Assembly: GCA_051867635.1 (NCBI GenBank)
Contig: JBJDYT010000073.1
Location: 1-13,620 of the forward strand
Source of the DNA: RGIG5472 sp051867635
GTDB taxonomy: Bacteria > Bacillota > Clostridia > Oscillospirales > Oscillospiraceae
Direction: 5' to 3'
Length of the DNA stretch: 13,620 nucleotides
The notes beneath the pieces were generated by a model. It was not told the DNA's origin and ran no database searches. It saw only the letters and a program-made list of their open reading frames with translations. A program made the position numbers and the translations under genes. Numbering within the stretch: the first letter of the stretch is position 1; the number at the start of each line of letters is the position of its first letter. Shown piece after piece: positions 1-7,318 of this stretch.

Positions 1-17
1 CGCCGGACAGCTCGTTT

Positions 18-46
18 AATATATCAGGCTTTTTTACCCTTGTCAA
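18..46 (-). promoter_or_regulatory. Leftward sigma-A promoter for a gene beyond the left edge
   Basis: On the minus strand TTGACA (41-46) is followed by a 17 bp spacer and TATATT (18-23), and a TG one base before the -10 makes it an extended -10. The -35 is a perfect consensus. Transcription would start near position 11 and leave the window at once, so the gene it serves is not visible. It is divergent from the MBOAT operon. Confidence 0.7.
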
Positions 47-255
47 CCCCCTTTTTCGACTTTCTTCCACTTTTCTTTTCCCGCCCCTCCGATCCTCTCC
101 TTAGCCTGCCCGCTCCGCCGCCCTTTTATTCCCCGCCGCCGCTCCCGGCATGTCCCTCCGGCGGGCCGCATACACTTTCACAGGCACGTCCCCTTCCCGC
201 TCTGCGGGCTGTAATCTTTGTAGCTTTTTGTATGCGTTATTTCACTATTTTCCTG
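47..255. other. Non-coding pyrimidine-rich gap
   Basis: This stretch between two divergent promoters carries long C/T runs on the plus strand, especially 47-150. The reading frames through it are proline/serine or arginine rich with no ribosome site or recognisable domain, so I see no gene. A short inverted repeat, CCCGC-TCTG-GCGGG-like, lies near 197-209. Nothing else stands out. Confidence 0.5.
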
Positions 256-284
256 TTGCTTTTTCCTCCTGCAGGTTACATAAT
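256..284 (+). promoter_or_regulatory. Promoter of the MBOAT-DHHW operon
   Basis: TTGCTT (256-261) and CATAAT (279-284) are separated by 17 bp. TATAGT at 284-289 is an alternative -10 with a worse -35. The leader to the MBOAT start would be about 105 nt. Confidence 0.5.
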
Positions 285-396
285 ATAGTGGCACAGCGGC
301 GACCGTCTTCGACAGCCGTGTTTCTTTTTCGGCCTTTTCCGGCGGGCCGCCGACGCCCGCCGCCTCCAATAACCCCACTCGTCAGGAGCGTGCGCC

Positions 397-1854
397 ATGG
401 TCTTTTCCGATCTTCTCTTCCTCTTTCTCTTCCTCCCGCTGAACCTGCTCATCCAGCGCTTTACTCCCACCATCCGCGGCAAGAACTGGGTCATGCTTCT
501 GTTCTCCCTGTTCTTCTACGCCTGGGGAGAGCCGGTGTATGTGCTGCTGCTCATCGGCATGAGCTTTGTGAACTGGCGCTGCTCCCTTGTCATCCGGCGG
601 CGGAAGCGCGCGGGCCTCTCCGCGAAGCCGGCCCTGGTGCTGGCCTGCGTCGTAAGTCTCGGCATCCTCTCCGTATTTAAATATGGTATGTTCCTGCTGG
701 AGAACCTCCAGGCTTTGACGGGGCTCGCCTTCCCCATCCCCGAGATCGCTCTGCCCATCGGCATCTCCTTTTACACCTTCCAGGCGCTGACCTACACCAT
801 TGATGTGTACCGGGGCGACGCGGAGGCCCAGGACAGCTTCCCCATGCTCCTGATGTACGTGAGCCTGTTCCACCAGTGCATCGCGGGTCCCATCGTCCGC
901 TACCGCGACGTGGCGGAGGAGATCGGTCACCGCCGCGCCACCACGGAGGACATGGCCCGGGGCGTCCGGCGCTTCACCTGCGGCCTTGCGAAGAAGGCGC
1001 TGCTGGCAAACCCCTGCGGCGCGCTGGCGGACAGCATCCTGCTCTCCACCGACACGGCCGCCGACCTGTCTCTCGCGGCGGAAAACCTGGCGGCCCTCTC
1101 CGGCGCCGACGCCGCGGCCCTCTGGCTGGGCGTGCTGGCCTGGATGCTGCAGATCTACCTGGATTTCTCCGCCTACTCCGACATGGCCATCGGCATGGGC
1201 CTGATGGTGGGCTTCCACTACCGGGAGAACTTCAACTATCCCTACACCGCGGCCAGCGTCTCGGAGTTCTGGCGGCGCTGGCACATCTCCCTGGGTTCCT
1301 TCTTCCGGGACTATGTGTACATCCCCCTCGGCGGCAACCGCCGGGGCCAGGCCCGCACCGTGTTGAACCTGCTGATCGTCTGGTTCCTCACCGGTCTCTG
1401 GCACGGCGCCAGCTGGAACTATGTGCTGTGGGGCCTGTACTTTTTCCTGTTCATCGCGCTGGAGAAGCTGCTGGCCGGCCGCTTTTCCAGGGCGCCGAAG
1501 CTGCTGGGCCACCTGTATCTCCTGTGCGTGGTCTTTTTCGGCTGGATCCTCTTCCGCTTTGAGGACCTGCGCCTGGGCGGCGCGGTGCTGCGGGGGATGT
1601 TCCGCTTCGGTGCGGCGTCCTTCGAGACCCGCATCCTCTGGCAGAGCCACTGGTGCCTGCTGCTGGTCTGCATCCTGGCCTGCACGCCGCTCTGCCGCGC
1701 GCTCGGCACCTACCTCACCTCCTCCCGGGCGCCCCGCCCGGTCCGGACCGTGAGCCGCCTCATCGGCGCGGTGCTGCCGGTGGCGCTGCTGCTGCTTTCC
1801 GCCGCCGCCCTGGCGGGGGACAGCTACAATCCCTTTATCTATTTCCAGTTCTGA
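397..1854 (+). CDS. MBOAT family membrane O-acyltransferase (AlgI-like)
   Basis: A 485-residue polytopic membrane protein of the MBOAT family, close to the AlgI/PatA/DltB branch. These enzymes take an acyl group from the cytoplasmic side and pass it across the membrane for O-acetylation of an extracellular polymer. The conserved block FWRRWHISLGSFFRDYVYIP includes His296, and the family catalytic His is His336 in GLWHGASWN. Length and block order match full-length AlgI-type proteins. The start at 397 has AGGAG at 384-388, 8 bases upstream. The next gene starts 12 bp after its stop and encodes a DHHW protein, the usual partner type, so the two probably form one acetylation module. The polymer being modified (capsule, wall polysaccharide or teichoic acid) cannot be told from the sequence. 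No gene for polymer synthesis is visible nearby. Confidence 0.93.
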   Translation: MVFSDLLFLFLFLPLNLLIQRFTPTIRGKNWVMLLFSLFFYAWGEPVYVLLLIGMSFVNWRCSLVIRRRKRAGLSAKPALVLACVVSLGILSVFKYGMFLLENLQALTGLAFPIPEIALPIGISFYTFQALTYTIDVYRGDAEAQDSFPMLLMYVSLFHQCIAGPIVRYRDVAEEIGHRRATTEDMARGVRRFTCGLAKKALLANPCGALADSILLSTDTAADLSLAAENLAALSGADAAALWLGVLAWMLQIYLDFSAYSDMAIGMGLMVGFHYRENFNYPYTAASVSEFWRRWHISLGSFFRDYVYIPLGGNRRGQARTVLNLLIVWFLTGLWHGASWNYVLWGLYFFLFIALEKLLAGRFSRAPKLLGHLYLLCVVFFGWILFRFEDLRLGGAVLRGMFRFGAASFETRILWQSHWCLLLVCILACTPLCRALGTYLTSSRAPRPVRTVSRLIGAVLPVALLLLSAAALAGDSYNPFIYFQF

Positions 1855-1866
1855 GAAGGAGCTGCC

Positions 1867-3207
1867 ATGAACAAGAGATTCTATGAACAGCTGACCGTGG
1901 CGCTCTTCACCCTGGCGCTCTTTGAGGGCTGCGTCCTGTCCCAGATCCTTCCCCTGCGCCCCAGCTATTCCGAGGAGGAAAAGCGGGAGCTGGCGAAGTT
2001 CCCGGCCTTTTCCCTGTCCTCTCTCGCGGACGGGAGCTATTTCCGGGGCGTCAGTCTCTGGTTTTCCGATACCTTCCCCTTCCGGGAGGAGCTGGTGGAG
2101 CTGAACAGCCTGGTGGAGTCCCTGCACGGCAGCTCCCCCATCCAGATCAGCGGCAGCGTGGAGCAGGGTGACGACATCCCGGATCCGGATGCTCCCGACG
2201 GTGCGGACAATCCCGAACCGGAGCCCGAGCCGGAGCCGGAAAAGGACCAGAAGCCCTTCCAGGACGACGACGGCATCGACGAGAACTACACCGACCCGGA
2301 GGACCCCGGCGCGGTGCAGAAGTTCGGCGCGGTGCTGCAGGTGGGCGACACCGCCTATGAGTACTACGGCTTCTCCGAGTCCGCCGCCAAGTCCTACGCC
2401 GGCATGGTGAACAGCGCCGCGGCGCTGCTGGGCGAAAACGTGCAGGTCTACACCATGGTGGTCCCCAACAGCATGGGCGTCATGCTGCCGGACAGCCTGC
2501 GGGACTCCGTCAAGACCTCCGACCAGGAGAAGGCCATCGACTACATCTACAGCCAGATGAGCGAGCGGGTGCAGACCGTTCCCATCTACGCCACGCTCCG
2601 CTCCCACCGCAGCGAATACATCTATTACCGCACCGACCACCACTGGACGGCTCTCGGCGCGTATTACGCCTATACGAAGCTGGCCTCCCTCCAGGGTTGG
2701 GACGCCTGGCCCCTTTCCCAGTACACGGAGGTGAACTACGGGGACTTCCTGGGCAGCTTCTACTCCTCCACCGGCAAAAGCGCGGCGCTGAAGAACAACC
2801 CCGACCAGCTCATCGCCTACCTCCCCTTCTATGAGTACGACTTCGTCTACTGGGACCGCTCCGGCAGCGCCCACAATTCGCCGATGATACAAAACGTCTC
2901 CAACTGGGCCAAGAGCAGCAAGTACAGCGCCTTTATCTGCGGCGACCAGCCCTATGAGGAGATCGAGAACCACGCCGTCACCGACGGCTCCGCCTGCGTG
3001 ATTTTGAAGGAGTCCTACGGCAACGCCTTCGTGCCTTTTCTCGCGGCCCACTATCAGCACACCTATGTGGTGGACTACCGCTACTGGGACGGCGCGCTAA
3101 AGTCCCTCGTGGAGGGCAAGGGAGTCAAAGACGTCTACTTCGTCAACAACATCATGGCGGCCCAGACCAACGTCCGCATCAACGAGATGAAGGACCTGCT
3201 AAAATAA
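1867..3207 (+). CDS. DHHW family protein, AlgJ/AlgX-like acetyl-transfer partner
   Basis: A 446-residue protein with one N-terminal membrane segment (about residues 9-30), so it is likely anchored with the bulk outside the cell. The diagnostic TDHHW lies at residues 256-260 within YYRTDHHWTALGAYYAY. A likely nucleophile block ESYGNAF lies at 382-388 (Ser383). Both fit the DHHW/AlgJ-AlgX group of SGNH-like enzymes that work with MBOAT proteins in polysaccharide O-acetylation. Residues 99-146 form an acidic, proline-rich linker with a run of Glu-Pro pairs at 117-125, between the membrane-proximal part and the catalytic part; it is probably extended and variable in length. AAGGAG at 1856-1861 precedes the ATG. 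It lies 12 bp after the MBOAT stop and is translated from the same transcript. The acetylated substrate is unknown. Confidence 0.9.
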   Translation: MNKRFYEQLTVALFTLALFEGCVLSQILPLRPSYSEEEKRELAKFPAFSLSSLADGSYFRGVSLWFSDTFPFREELVELNSLVESLHGSSPIQISGSVEQGDDIPDPDAPDGADNPEPEPEPEPEKDQKPFQDDDGIDENYTDPEDPGAVQKFGAVLQVGDTAYEYYGFSESAAKSYAGMVNSAAALLGENVQVYTMVVPNSMGVMLPDSLRDSVKTSDQEKAIDYIYSQMSERVQTVPIYATLRSHRSEYIYYRTDHHWTALGAYYAYTKLASLQGWDAWPLSQYTEVNYGDFLGSFYSSTGKSAALKNNPDQLIAYLPFYEYDFVYWDRSGSAHNSPMIQNVSNWAKSSKYSAFICGDQPYEEIENHAVTDGSACVILKESYGNAFVPFLAAHYQHTYVVDYRYWDGALKSLVEGKGVKDVYFVNNIMAAQTNVRINEMKDLLK

Positions 3208-3211
3208 GGAA

Positions 3212-3242
3212 AGAGCGGCGGAAATCTCCGCCGCTCTCCTTT
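3212..3242 (+). terminator. Intrinsic terminator of the MBOAT-DHHW operon
   Basis: A perfect 11 bp stem (3212-3222 with 3227-3237) with a four-base loop AATC lies 4 bases after the DHHW stop codon and is followed by CCTTTATTCTT. Confidence 0.85.
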
Positions 3243-3278
3243 ATTCTTCAAAAATGTGCGTAAGTGCAGGCATCGAAG

Positions 3279-4130
3279 TCAATCCGGCTCGTTGTGTACC
3301 CAGCTCGCTCCTTCTTCATTATATGTGAAGTCTACTTCCCATACCCTTCCTTCTGCATCTTTGATATATATCGGAAAAGAGCCGTAGTTCTTTACAGATA
3401 CCGATAATTCGCTGCCATCTGTTTGTATCTCAACGCCATCATACGCAGACTGCACTTCAAAAGGAGGCGTACCCTCCAGATCAGTTGCAAACGTCGCATC
3501 AAGGGATGCAGTTGCATGATATTCATACCAAGAACCGAACAGAAGCATTGCTCCTATAAGGACAAACGCAAGCAGGCGCACAGGCTTCCTTTTAAACAAA
3601 ATAAGCGGAAAGAACACCAATTCTCCCATGATGAACAGGGACGAAAGCAGGTAACGGGGAAAGCTCCCGAGCATCATGTGGACAGACGTTGCCAGTGAAA
3701 TGCACAGGATGACGTTCGCGATGCTCAGGAGGCACACGCTCAGCCAATTCCCTTTTTTGGTATACCATGCCAGCATTCCGCCGGGAAAAGTAAACAATGT
3801 GATGACCGCCCACTCCGGATAATAGGCAAAAATTTGCCAGTGAAGCCAGCAAAACGGAACCTGTACCAGATAAATCAGCGGCTGGCTGATCAGAAAGAAT
3901 ACAAAAGTTTTTGTGCCTGCCTCCAGCGGCTTTTCGCAATTCAGGGCGACAAACAATGCCATGCACACCCAGAATTCAAAGCTGATGCCCGGCTGCTGCA
4001 AGGAAGTTCCCTGGAGGATCTTCGGAACCATAAGCAATCCCGGTACGATCCCGCAGACAACAGACAACAGGATCAAGCGTTTCCATGTCATATCTGTTTT
4101 TGTAAACAGTTTCTCCAATCCGGCTATCAT
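3279..4130 (-). CDS. Seven-helix membrane protein of unknown function with C-terminal exported domain
   Basis: A 283-residue protein I do not recognise. About seven hydrophobic segments are visible, near residues 18-36, 50-66, 72-90, 106-123, 128-150, 159-179 and 185-202. A polar, acidic C-terminal domain of about 80 residues (203-283) follows and contains a beta-rich stretch (ELSVSVKNYGSFPIYIKDAEG). With seven segments and a basic N terminus that domain may lie outside the cell, which is an inference. The ATG near 4130 is preceded by GGGAGGAGAA. A longer frame opening with TTG at 4220 is rejected because that TTG belongs to the -35 box of its own promoter. The gene is clearly AT-richer than its neighbours and has less G/C-biased third positions, suggesting acquisition. 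It converges on the DHHW operon and is divergent from the HAD gene. No function is assigned. Confidence 0.8.
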   Translation of the reverse strand: MIAGLEKLFTKTDMTWKRLILLSVVCGIVPGLLMVPKILQGTSLQQPGISFEFWVCMALFVALNCEKPLEAGTKTFVFFLISQPLIYLVQVPFCWLHWQIFAYYPEWAVITLFTFPGGMLAWYTKKGNWLSVCLLSIANVILCISLATSVHMMLGSFPRYLLSSLFIMGELVFFPLILFKRKPVRLLAFVLIGAMLLFGSWYEYHATASLDATFATDLEGTPPFEVQSAYDGVEIQTDGSELSVSVKNYGSFPIYIKDAEGRVWEVDFTYNEEGASWVHNEPD

Positions 4131-4191
4131 GCTTCTCCTCCCACGGAAAATGAAAACCTTCCGCCCCGACACATTCCGCTTTGTCGGATCC

Positions 4192-4220
4192 ATTATACCA
4201 TAGCGCGGAATTGCCCGCAA
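4192..4220 (-). promoter_or_regulatory. Promoter of the seven-helix membrane protein gene
   Basis: On the minus strand TTGCGG (4215-4220) and a perfect TATAAT (4192-4197) are 17 bp apart, with TG one base before the -10 (extended -10). The leader to the ATG is about 55 nt. This settles the choice of the 4130 start over the upstream TTG. Confidence 0.8.
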
Positions 4221-4284
4221 CAGAGGCGGTCCGTGAAATGAGAGGAGTTAAAGCCCGATAACGCGCAGGGCAAAAGGGAGCCGA

Positions 4285-4313
4285 TTGCAAATCCGCCGGG
4301 AATATGGTACGAT
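4285..4313 (+). promoter_or_regulatory. Promoter of the YjjG-type HAD gene
   Basis: TTGCAA (4285-4290), a 17 bp spacer and TACGAT (4308-4313), with TG one base before the -10. It lies back to back with the minus-strand promoter at 4192-4220, so the two genes are transcribed divergently. Confidence 0.7.
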
Positions 4314-4349
4314 GCTCCTGTCAACCATTCCATCACAAAGGAGCCTGCC

Positions 4350-5039
4350 ATGAGCCGCTATCCCTACCTTCTCTTTGACGCGGACAACACCCTTTTCGAT
4401 TTCAGCGCCGCCGAGCGCCTGGCTTTCCGCGGCGTCTGCGAGGAAAACGACCTGCCCTGGTCCGAGGAGAACTATGACGCCTACCGGCGCATCAACGCCG
4501 CCCTCTGGGCGGACTTCGACCGCGGGCTCTGCAGCAAGGACTTCGTGGTGATCGAGCGTTTCCGCCGCTTCCTCGCCCAGCTGGGGCTGGAGCGGGACCC
4601 TGCCGCCTGCATGCGCTCGCAGGAGGCGGGCCTTGGCCGGTGCGCCGAGCTGATCGACGGCGCGGAGGAGCTTTGCCGCACTCTCTCCGGAAACCACAAG
4701 CTCTATCTCATCACCAACGCCGTGGCCGCGGTACAGCGCAGCCGCCTTGCAAAGTCCGCCATCAAGGACTGCCTCTCCGGGGCCTTCATCTCCGAGGACG
4801 CGGGCTGCGGCAAGCCCCAGCGGGCCTACTTTGACTACGTCTTCTCCCACATCGAAGGCATCACGAAGGAAAACTGCCTGGTCATCGGCGATTCCCTCAC
4901 CAGCGACATCCAGGGCGCCAACAACTACGGCCTCCCCTGCGTCTGGTATAATCCCGAGGGCCGCCCCCTGCCGGAGGGCCTGCGGGCCGACCATATCATC
5001 TCCGATCTGCGGGAGCTGTACGCCATCATCGGGGACTGA
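4350..5039 (+). CDS. YjjG-family HAD hydrolase (noncanonical pyrimidine nucleotidase type)
   Basis: A 229-residue cytoplasmic HAD-superfamily phosphatase of the YjjG type. Motif I is DADNT (Asp10 nucleophile, Asp12 acid/base). Motif II has Thr122 in LITNA, motif III is Lys155 in GCGKP, and motif IV is GDSLTSDIQGANN with Asp181 and Asp186 for magnesium. The cap domain lies between motifs I and II. The GDSLTSDI-GA-N signature and overall length fit YjjG, a 5'-nucleotidase acting on pyrimidine nucleoside monophosphates and thought to clean up damaged or analogue nucleotides. That role is known for the family and not shown here; a general phosphatase is the alternative. AAAGGAG at 4337-4343, 6 bases before the ATG, supports the start. 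It stands alone between its own promoter and terminator. Confidence 0.88.
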   Translation: MSRYPYLLFDADNTLFDFSAAERLAFRGVCEENDLPWSEENYDAYRRINAALWADFDRGLCSKDFVVIERFRRFLAQLGLERDPAACMRSQEAGLGRCAELIDGAEELCRTLSGNHKLYLITNAVAAVQRSRLAKSAIKDCLSGAFISEDAGCGKPQRAYFDYVFSHIEGITKENCLVIGDSLTSDIQGANNYGLPCVWYNPEGRPLPEGLRADHIISDLRELYAIIGD

Positions 5040-5047
5040 TTCTCTTT

Positions 5048-5083
5048 GCCGCCTGCCGGGCCTTTCGGCGGGCGGCGTTTTTT
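5048..5083 (+). terminator. Intrinsic terminator of the HAD gene
   Basis: An 11 bp G+C-rich stem with one G-T pair (5048-5058 with 5066-5076), a seven-base loop and a TTTTTT tract at 5078-5083. It begins 8 bases after the stop codon. Confidence 0.88.
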
Positions 5084-5101
5084 AAGTTTTTTCACTTTTC
5101 T

Positions 5102-5135
5102 TTGTCAGAAGTCTCCCGTTTCTTACGTCTATTAT
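5102..5135 (+). promoter_or_regulatory. Possible promoter of the sigma/anti-sigma pair
   Basis: TATTAT at 5130-5135 is a fair -10, but the nearest TTGTCA (5102-5107) is 22 bp away, so no good sigma-A promoter is formed. A CGTC at 5126-5129 could instead be part of an ECF-type -10, which would suit an autoregulated sigma operon. This is weak and unproven. Confidence 0.25.
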
Positions 5136-5171
5136 AGCAGAGGGGCCCAAACGGGAAAGGAGGGCGGCTGC

Positions 5172-5729
5172 ATGGAGGACCATGACATCATCGCGCTGTA
5201 CTGGCGTCGGGACGAAAGCGCCATTGAGGAGACCGGGCGCAAATACGGCCCATACTGCTTTTCCCTGGCCCGGCGCATCCTCTCCCGGCGGGAGGACGCG
5301 GAGGAGTGCGTCAGCGACACCTGGCTCCGCGCCTGGAACGCCATGCCGCCCCAAAGGCCAAACCGCCTGCAGCTCTTCCTCGCGAAGATCACCCGGAACC
5401 TGGCCTTCGACCGCTGCCGCGCGCTTCACGCGGAAAAGCGGGGCGAGGGCCTCACCGTGGCGCTGGAGGAGCTGGGCGACTGCCTCGCCGCGCCGGAGGG
5501 CGTGGAGGAGCCGCTGCGGCAAAAGGAGCTGGAGGAGTGCCTGGGCCGCTTTCTCCGCGCCCTGCCCGCCCGGGAGCGGGGCGTGTTCCTGCGGCGCTAC
5601 TTCTTCCTGGATTCCACGGCGGAGATCGCCGCGCGCTACGGCCTTTCGGAAGGAAACGTGCTGACGCTTCTTTCCCGGACGCGGAAGAAGCTGAAAGCGC
5701 AGCTTGGAAAGGAGGGCTTTGACGCATGA
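5172..5729 (+). CDS. RNA polymerase sigma factor, sigma-70/ECF family
   Basis: A 185-residue sigma factor with the two-domain ECF layout. Region 2 covers about residues 20-80 and includes DAEECVSDTWLRAWN and LAKITRNLAFDRCRA. A short charged linker follows, then region 4 at about 125-180, with the helix-turn-helix IAARYGLSEGNVLTLLSRTR contacting the -35 box. It would direct RNA polymerase to a small regulon. An in-frame longer reading from 5046 is rejected because it has no ribosome site and would read through the preceding terminator; the ATG at 5172 has AAAGGAGG 8 bases upstream. Its last four bases (ATGA) overlap the start of the next gene, so the two are translationally coupled and probably act as a sigma/anti-sigma pair. 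The inducing signal is not evident. Confidence 0.88.
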   Translation: MEDHDIIALYWRRDESAIEETGRKYGPYCFSLARRILSRREDAEECVSDTWLRAWNAMPPQRPNRLQLFLAKITRNLAFDRCRALHAEKRGEGLTVALEELGDCLAAPEGVEEPLRQKELEECLGRFLRALPARERGVFLRRYFFLDSTAEIAARYGLSEGNVLTLLSRTRKKLKAQLGKEGFDA

Positions 5730-6886
5730 ACCGCGAACAGCTCTTCGCCGCCGTCGGCGAAACGGAGGAGCGCTTCCTCGCGGAAAGCGAGCGCCGGCGC
5801 AAGAAGCGCCGCTGGCGCAGGCCCCTGGCGGTGGCCGCATGCCTGGCGCTGCTCCTGATCGGCGGCGTCCAGACGCTTTTGCGGCTGGAATACCTGACCG
5901 CCGGCTGCGGCGCCTGGCCCGGCGACATCGTGGACGGGGTCTACTACTACCGCATGCCCCACAAGGGCCTTTGCCGCTATACCCCGGAGGAGGGGTCGGA
6001 GCTGCTGGTCCACACCTTCTGGGAGGACGGCTGCATCGTCAACGAATACGGTGTGTACTACACCCGGGGGCGGAGCCTCTACGTCTGTGTCCACGAGACG
6101 GGTAAGACAAAAAAGCTCTATACCGTTCCCCTCTTCACCGCCTCCCACATCGGCGTGAGCTTCCTCGCGGAGGGGACGCTGGACCTGACGGTCTACAACA
6201 AGTGGGAGGAGTACAAGTACGACCTGGAGCTGGACGGCGAGACTGGCGAGGTGCTCTCCACTCTCCTGCCTCCCACGGACTACGGCGAAGACGTGCTGCG
6301 GCCCACGCAGCGCTCCTATCTCGTGGGAGAGCGGAAGATCGAGAAGGTGAAGGTCTCCCGGGAGGAGACGGACGCCGTGGAGGAGCGGTACGGCCTGACG
6401 TTCCACGACCGGCTCTGCGACCTCACGGAAAACGGCGTTTCCCTCCTGCCGGAGGGGGCCTATACCAGCGATTACAGCGGCACGCAGCTGGGCGACTATC
6501 TGCTGGTACAGTACTTTTTCCCCGAAACGCTGGAGACGGAGGGGGAGCACACCCTGCTCCTGCTGCCGGAGGGCGGCAGCGTGGAGCTGCCGGCGCTGCA
6601 TGTCAGCGCCGCGGCGGAGGGCTATCTCTACTGCGTGGCCTACAGCGCTTCCGGTGAGCAGGAGAACGCTGTGCTCTGCTATGAGCTCGCAAGCGGCGAG
6701 AGCTGGACGCTGCCGCCGGACCACCCGGAGCTTGCATCCAGCTTGTACGACTTCGCCAGCGACGGGACGCTGCTCTACTCCAGCGCCCCCTGGGCAAAGA
6801 CGCAGGCCTGCTGGGAGATCGTCCGCGACGAAAGCGGCCGCCCCGCCTCCCTGCGGCTGATCTCCGGGGACATCGCCGCAGAGTGA
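5726..6886 (+). CDS. Membrane-anchored probable anti-sigma factor with beta-propeller-like exterior
   Basis: A 386-residue protein with a cytoplasmic N terminus of about 30 residues (starting MNREQLFAAVGETEERFL, very basic at 22-32). A single membrane segment follows at about 33-52, then a large exterior domain of about 330 residues. The exterior carries repeated short units with the look VYYYR...LCRYTPEEG, GVYYTRGRSLYVCV and YLYCVAYSASG, which resemble blades of DUF5050-like propellers. The N-terminal MNRE-L--A-G--EE pattern is common in Clostridia proteins encoded directly after sigma factors. The ATG overlaps the sigma stop codon (ATGA), with AAGGAGG at 5709-5715. I infer that it holds the sigma factor at the membrane and senses something outside. 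No zinc-binding HxxxCxxC anti-sigma motif is present. An alternative is an effector of the same regulon. Confidence 0.65.
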   Translation: MNREQLFAAVGETEERFLAESERRRKKRRWRRPLAVAACLALLLIGGVQTLLRLEYLTAGCGAWPGDIVDGVYYYRMPHKGLCRYTPEEGSELLVHTFWEDGCIVNEYGVYYTRGRSLYVCVHETGKTKKLYTVPLFTASHIGVSFLAEGTLDLTVYNKWEEYKYDLELDGETGEVLSTLLPPTDYGEDVLRPTQRSYLVGERKIEKVKVSREETDAVEERYGLTFHDRLCDLTENGVSLLPEGAYTSDYSGTQLGDYLLVQYFFPETLETEGEHTLLLLPEGGSVELPALHVSAAAEGYLYCVAYSASGEQENAVLCYELASGESWTLPPDHPELASSLYDFASDGTLLYSSAPWAKTQACWEIVRDESGRPASLRLISGDIAAE

Positions 6887-6896
6887 ATACCGGACC

Positions 6897-6920
6897 GGCC
6901 CGCCGCGCAAGCGGCGGGCC
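6897..6920 (+). terminator. Hairpin after the sigma/anti-sigma operon
   Basis: A perfect 10 bp G+C stem (6897-6906 with 6911-6920) closed by a GCAA tetraloop, 10 bases after the stop. No T-run follows, so it is a weak intrinsic terminator or a transcript-end stabiliser. Confidence 0.55.
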
Positions 6921-6957
6921 ATCTCAATATCCGGAAATTCCCTGTATTTTCCTGTTA

Positions 6958-6986
6958 TTGACAATTCTATGCCCCCATACTACACT
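6958..6986 (+). promoter_or_regulatory. Strong-looking promoter upstream of the decayed ORF and small membrane protein
   Basis: A perfect TTGACA (6958-6963), a 17 bp spacer and TACACT (6981-6986). The predicted start near 6993 leaves about 325 nt of leader before the intact gene at 7319. That is long, and it suggests the promoter originally served the decayed reading frame at 7041-7290. Confidence 0.6.
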
Positions 6987-7040
6987 TGAATCAGGGTATC
7001 CGGTCAATAAACCGTCCGCCCAGGCCGAAAGAGCGAAGCA

Positions 7041-7290
7041 ATCAGAAGAAGCTTTTTTCTGCTGCTGTCAGTCATACTCTGCACGAGCTTCTGCCTCGCC
7101 ATTGGCGCTTACGGAAAAACAATGGAAGAGGCCACCAACTCGGAGAGCCACGAATTGAAAGCCTCTATTTATGCCGATATCCACGAACCATTGGCCGAAC
7201 AGCGGCTTATATTACTATGTGCTCGGAGGCAGCACCTGTGCCGCCTGGAATATCGTTTCTGACATGGCAACCGTTACGACTTGCAGCTGA
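7041..7290 (+). pseudogene. Possible decayed gene for a small secreted protein
   Basis: From 7041 the frame reads (I)RRSFFLLLSVILCTSFCLA, a textbook Sec signal peptide, followed by a polar stretch (GKTMEEATNSESHELKAS) and HEPLAEQ. An ATC stands where an ATG start is expected, after a purine-rich AAAGAGCGAAG. The frame then meets a stop at 7260. One base over, another frame continues GLYYYVLGGSTCAAWNIVSD and ends at TGA 7288-7290. A lost start plus one frameshift near 7200 would explain both, giving an ancestral protein of about 83 residues. It has no family I recognise. The alternative is that the signal-like stretch is chance and the region is a long leader. This is the only gene-like content in the 430 bp gap. 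Confidence 0.35.
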
Positions 7291-7318
7291 CGACTGAAGC
7301 TTTTTTAAGGAGGCCGCT

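Noticed and set aside
382..3060. Long minus-strand frame of 892 codons opposite the MBOAT and DHHW genes
   Set aside because: It has no ribosome site and no recognisable domain, and its composition is the mirror of two well-supported genes. In G+C-rich DNA such antisense frames stay open by codon bias.
4131..4220. TTG at 4220 as the start of the seven-helix membrane protein
   Set aside because: The TTG is part of the -35 box and the -10 TATAAT lies downstream inside the supposed coding part; the ATG at 4130 has a strong ribosome site.
5046..5171. Upstream start of the sigma factor at 5046
   Set aside because: It would translate the HAD terminator, has no ribosome site, and adds 42 residues not found in ECF sigma factors.
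5636..6964. Minus-strand frame of 442 codons opposite the anti-sigma gene
   Set aside because: Shadow of the plus-strand gene; no motif, no start signal, and it spans a terminator.
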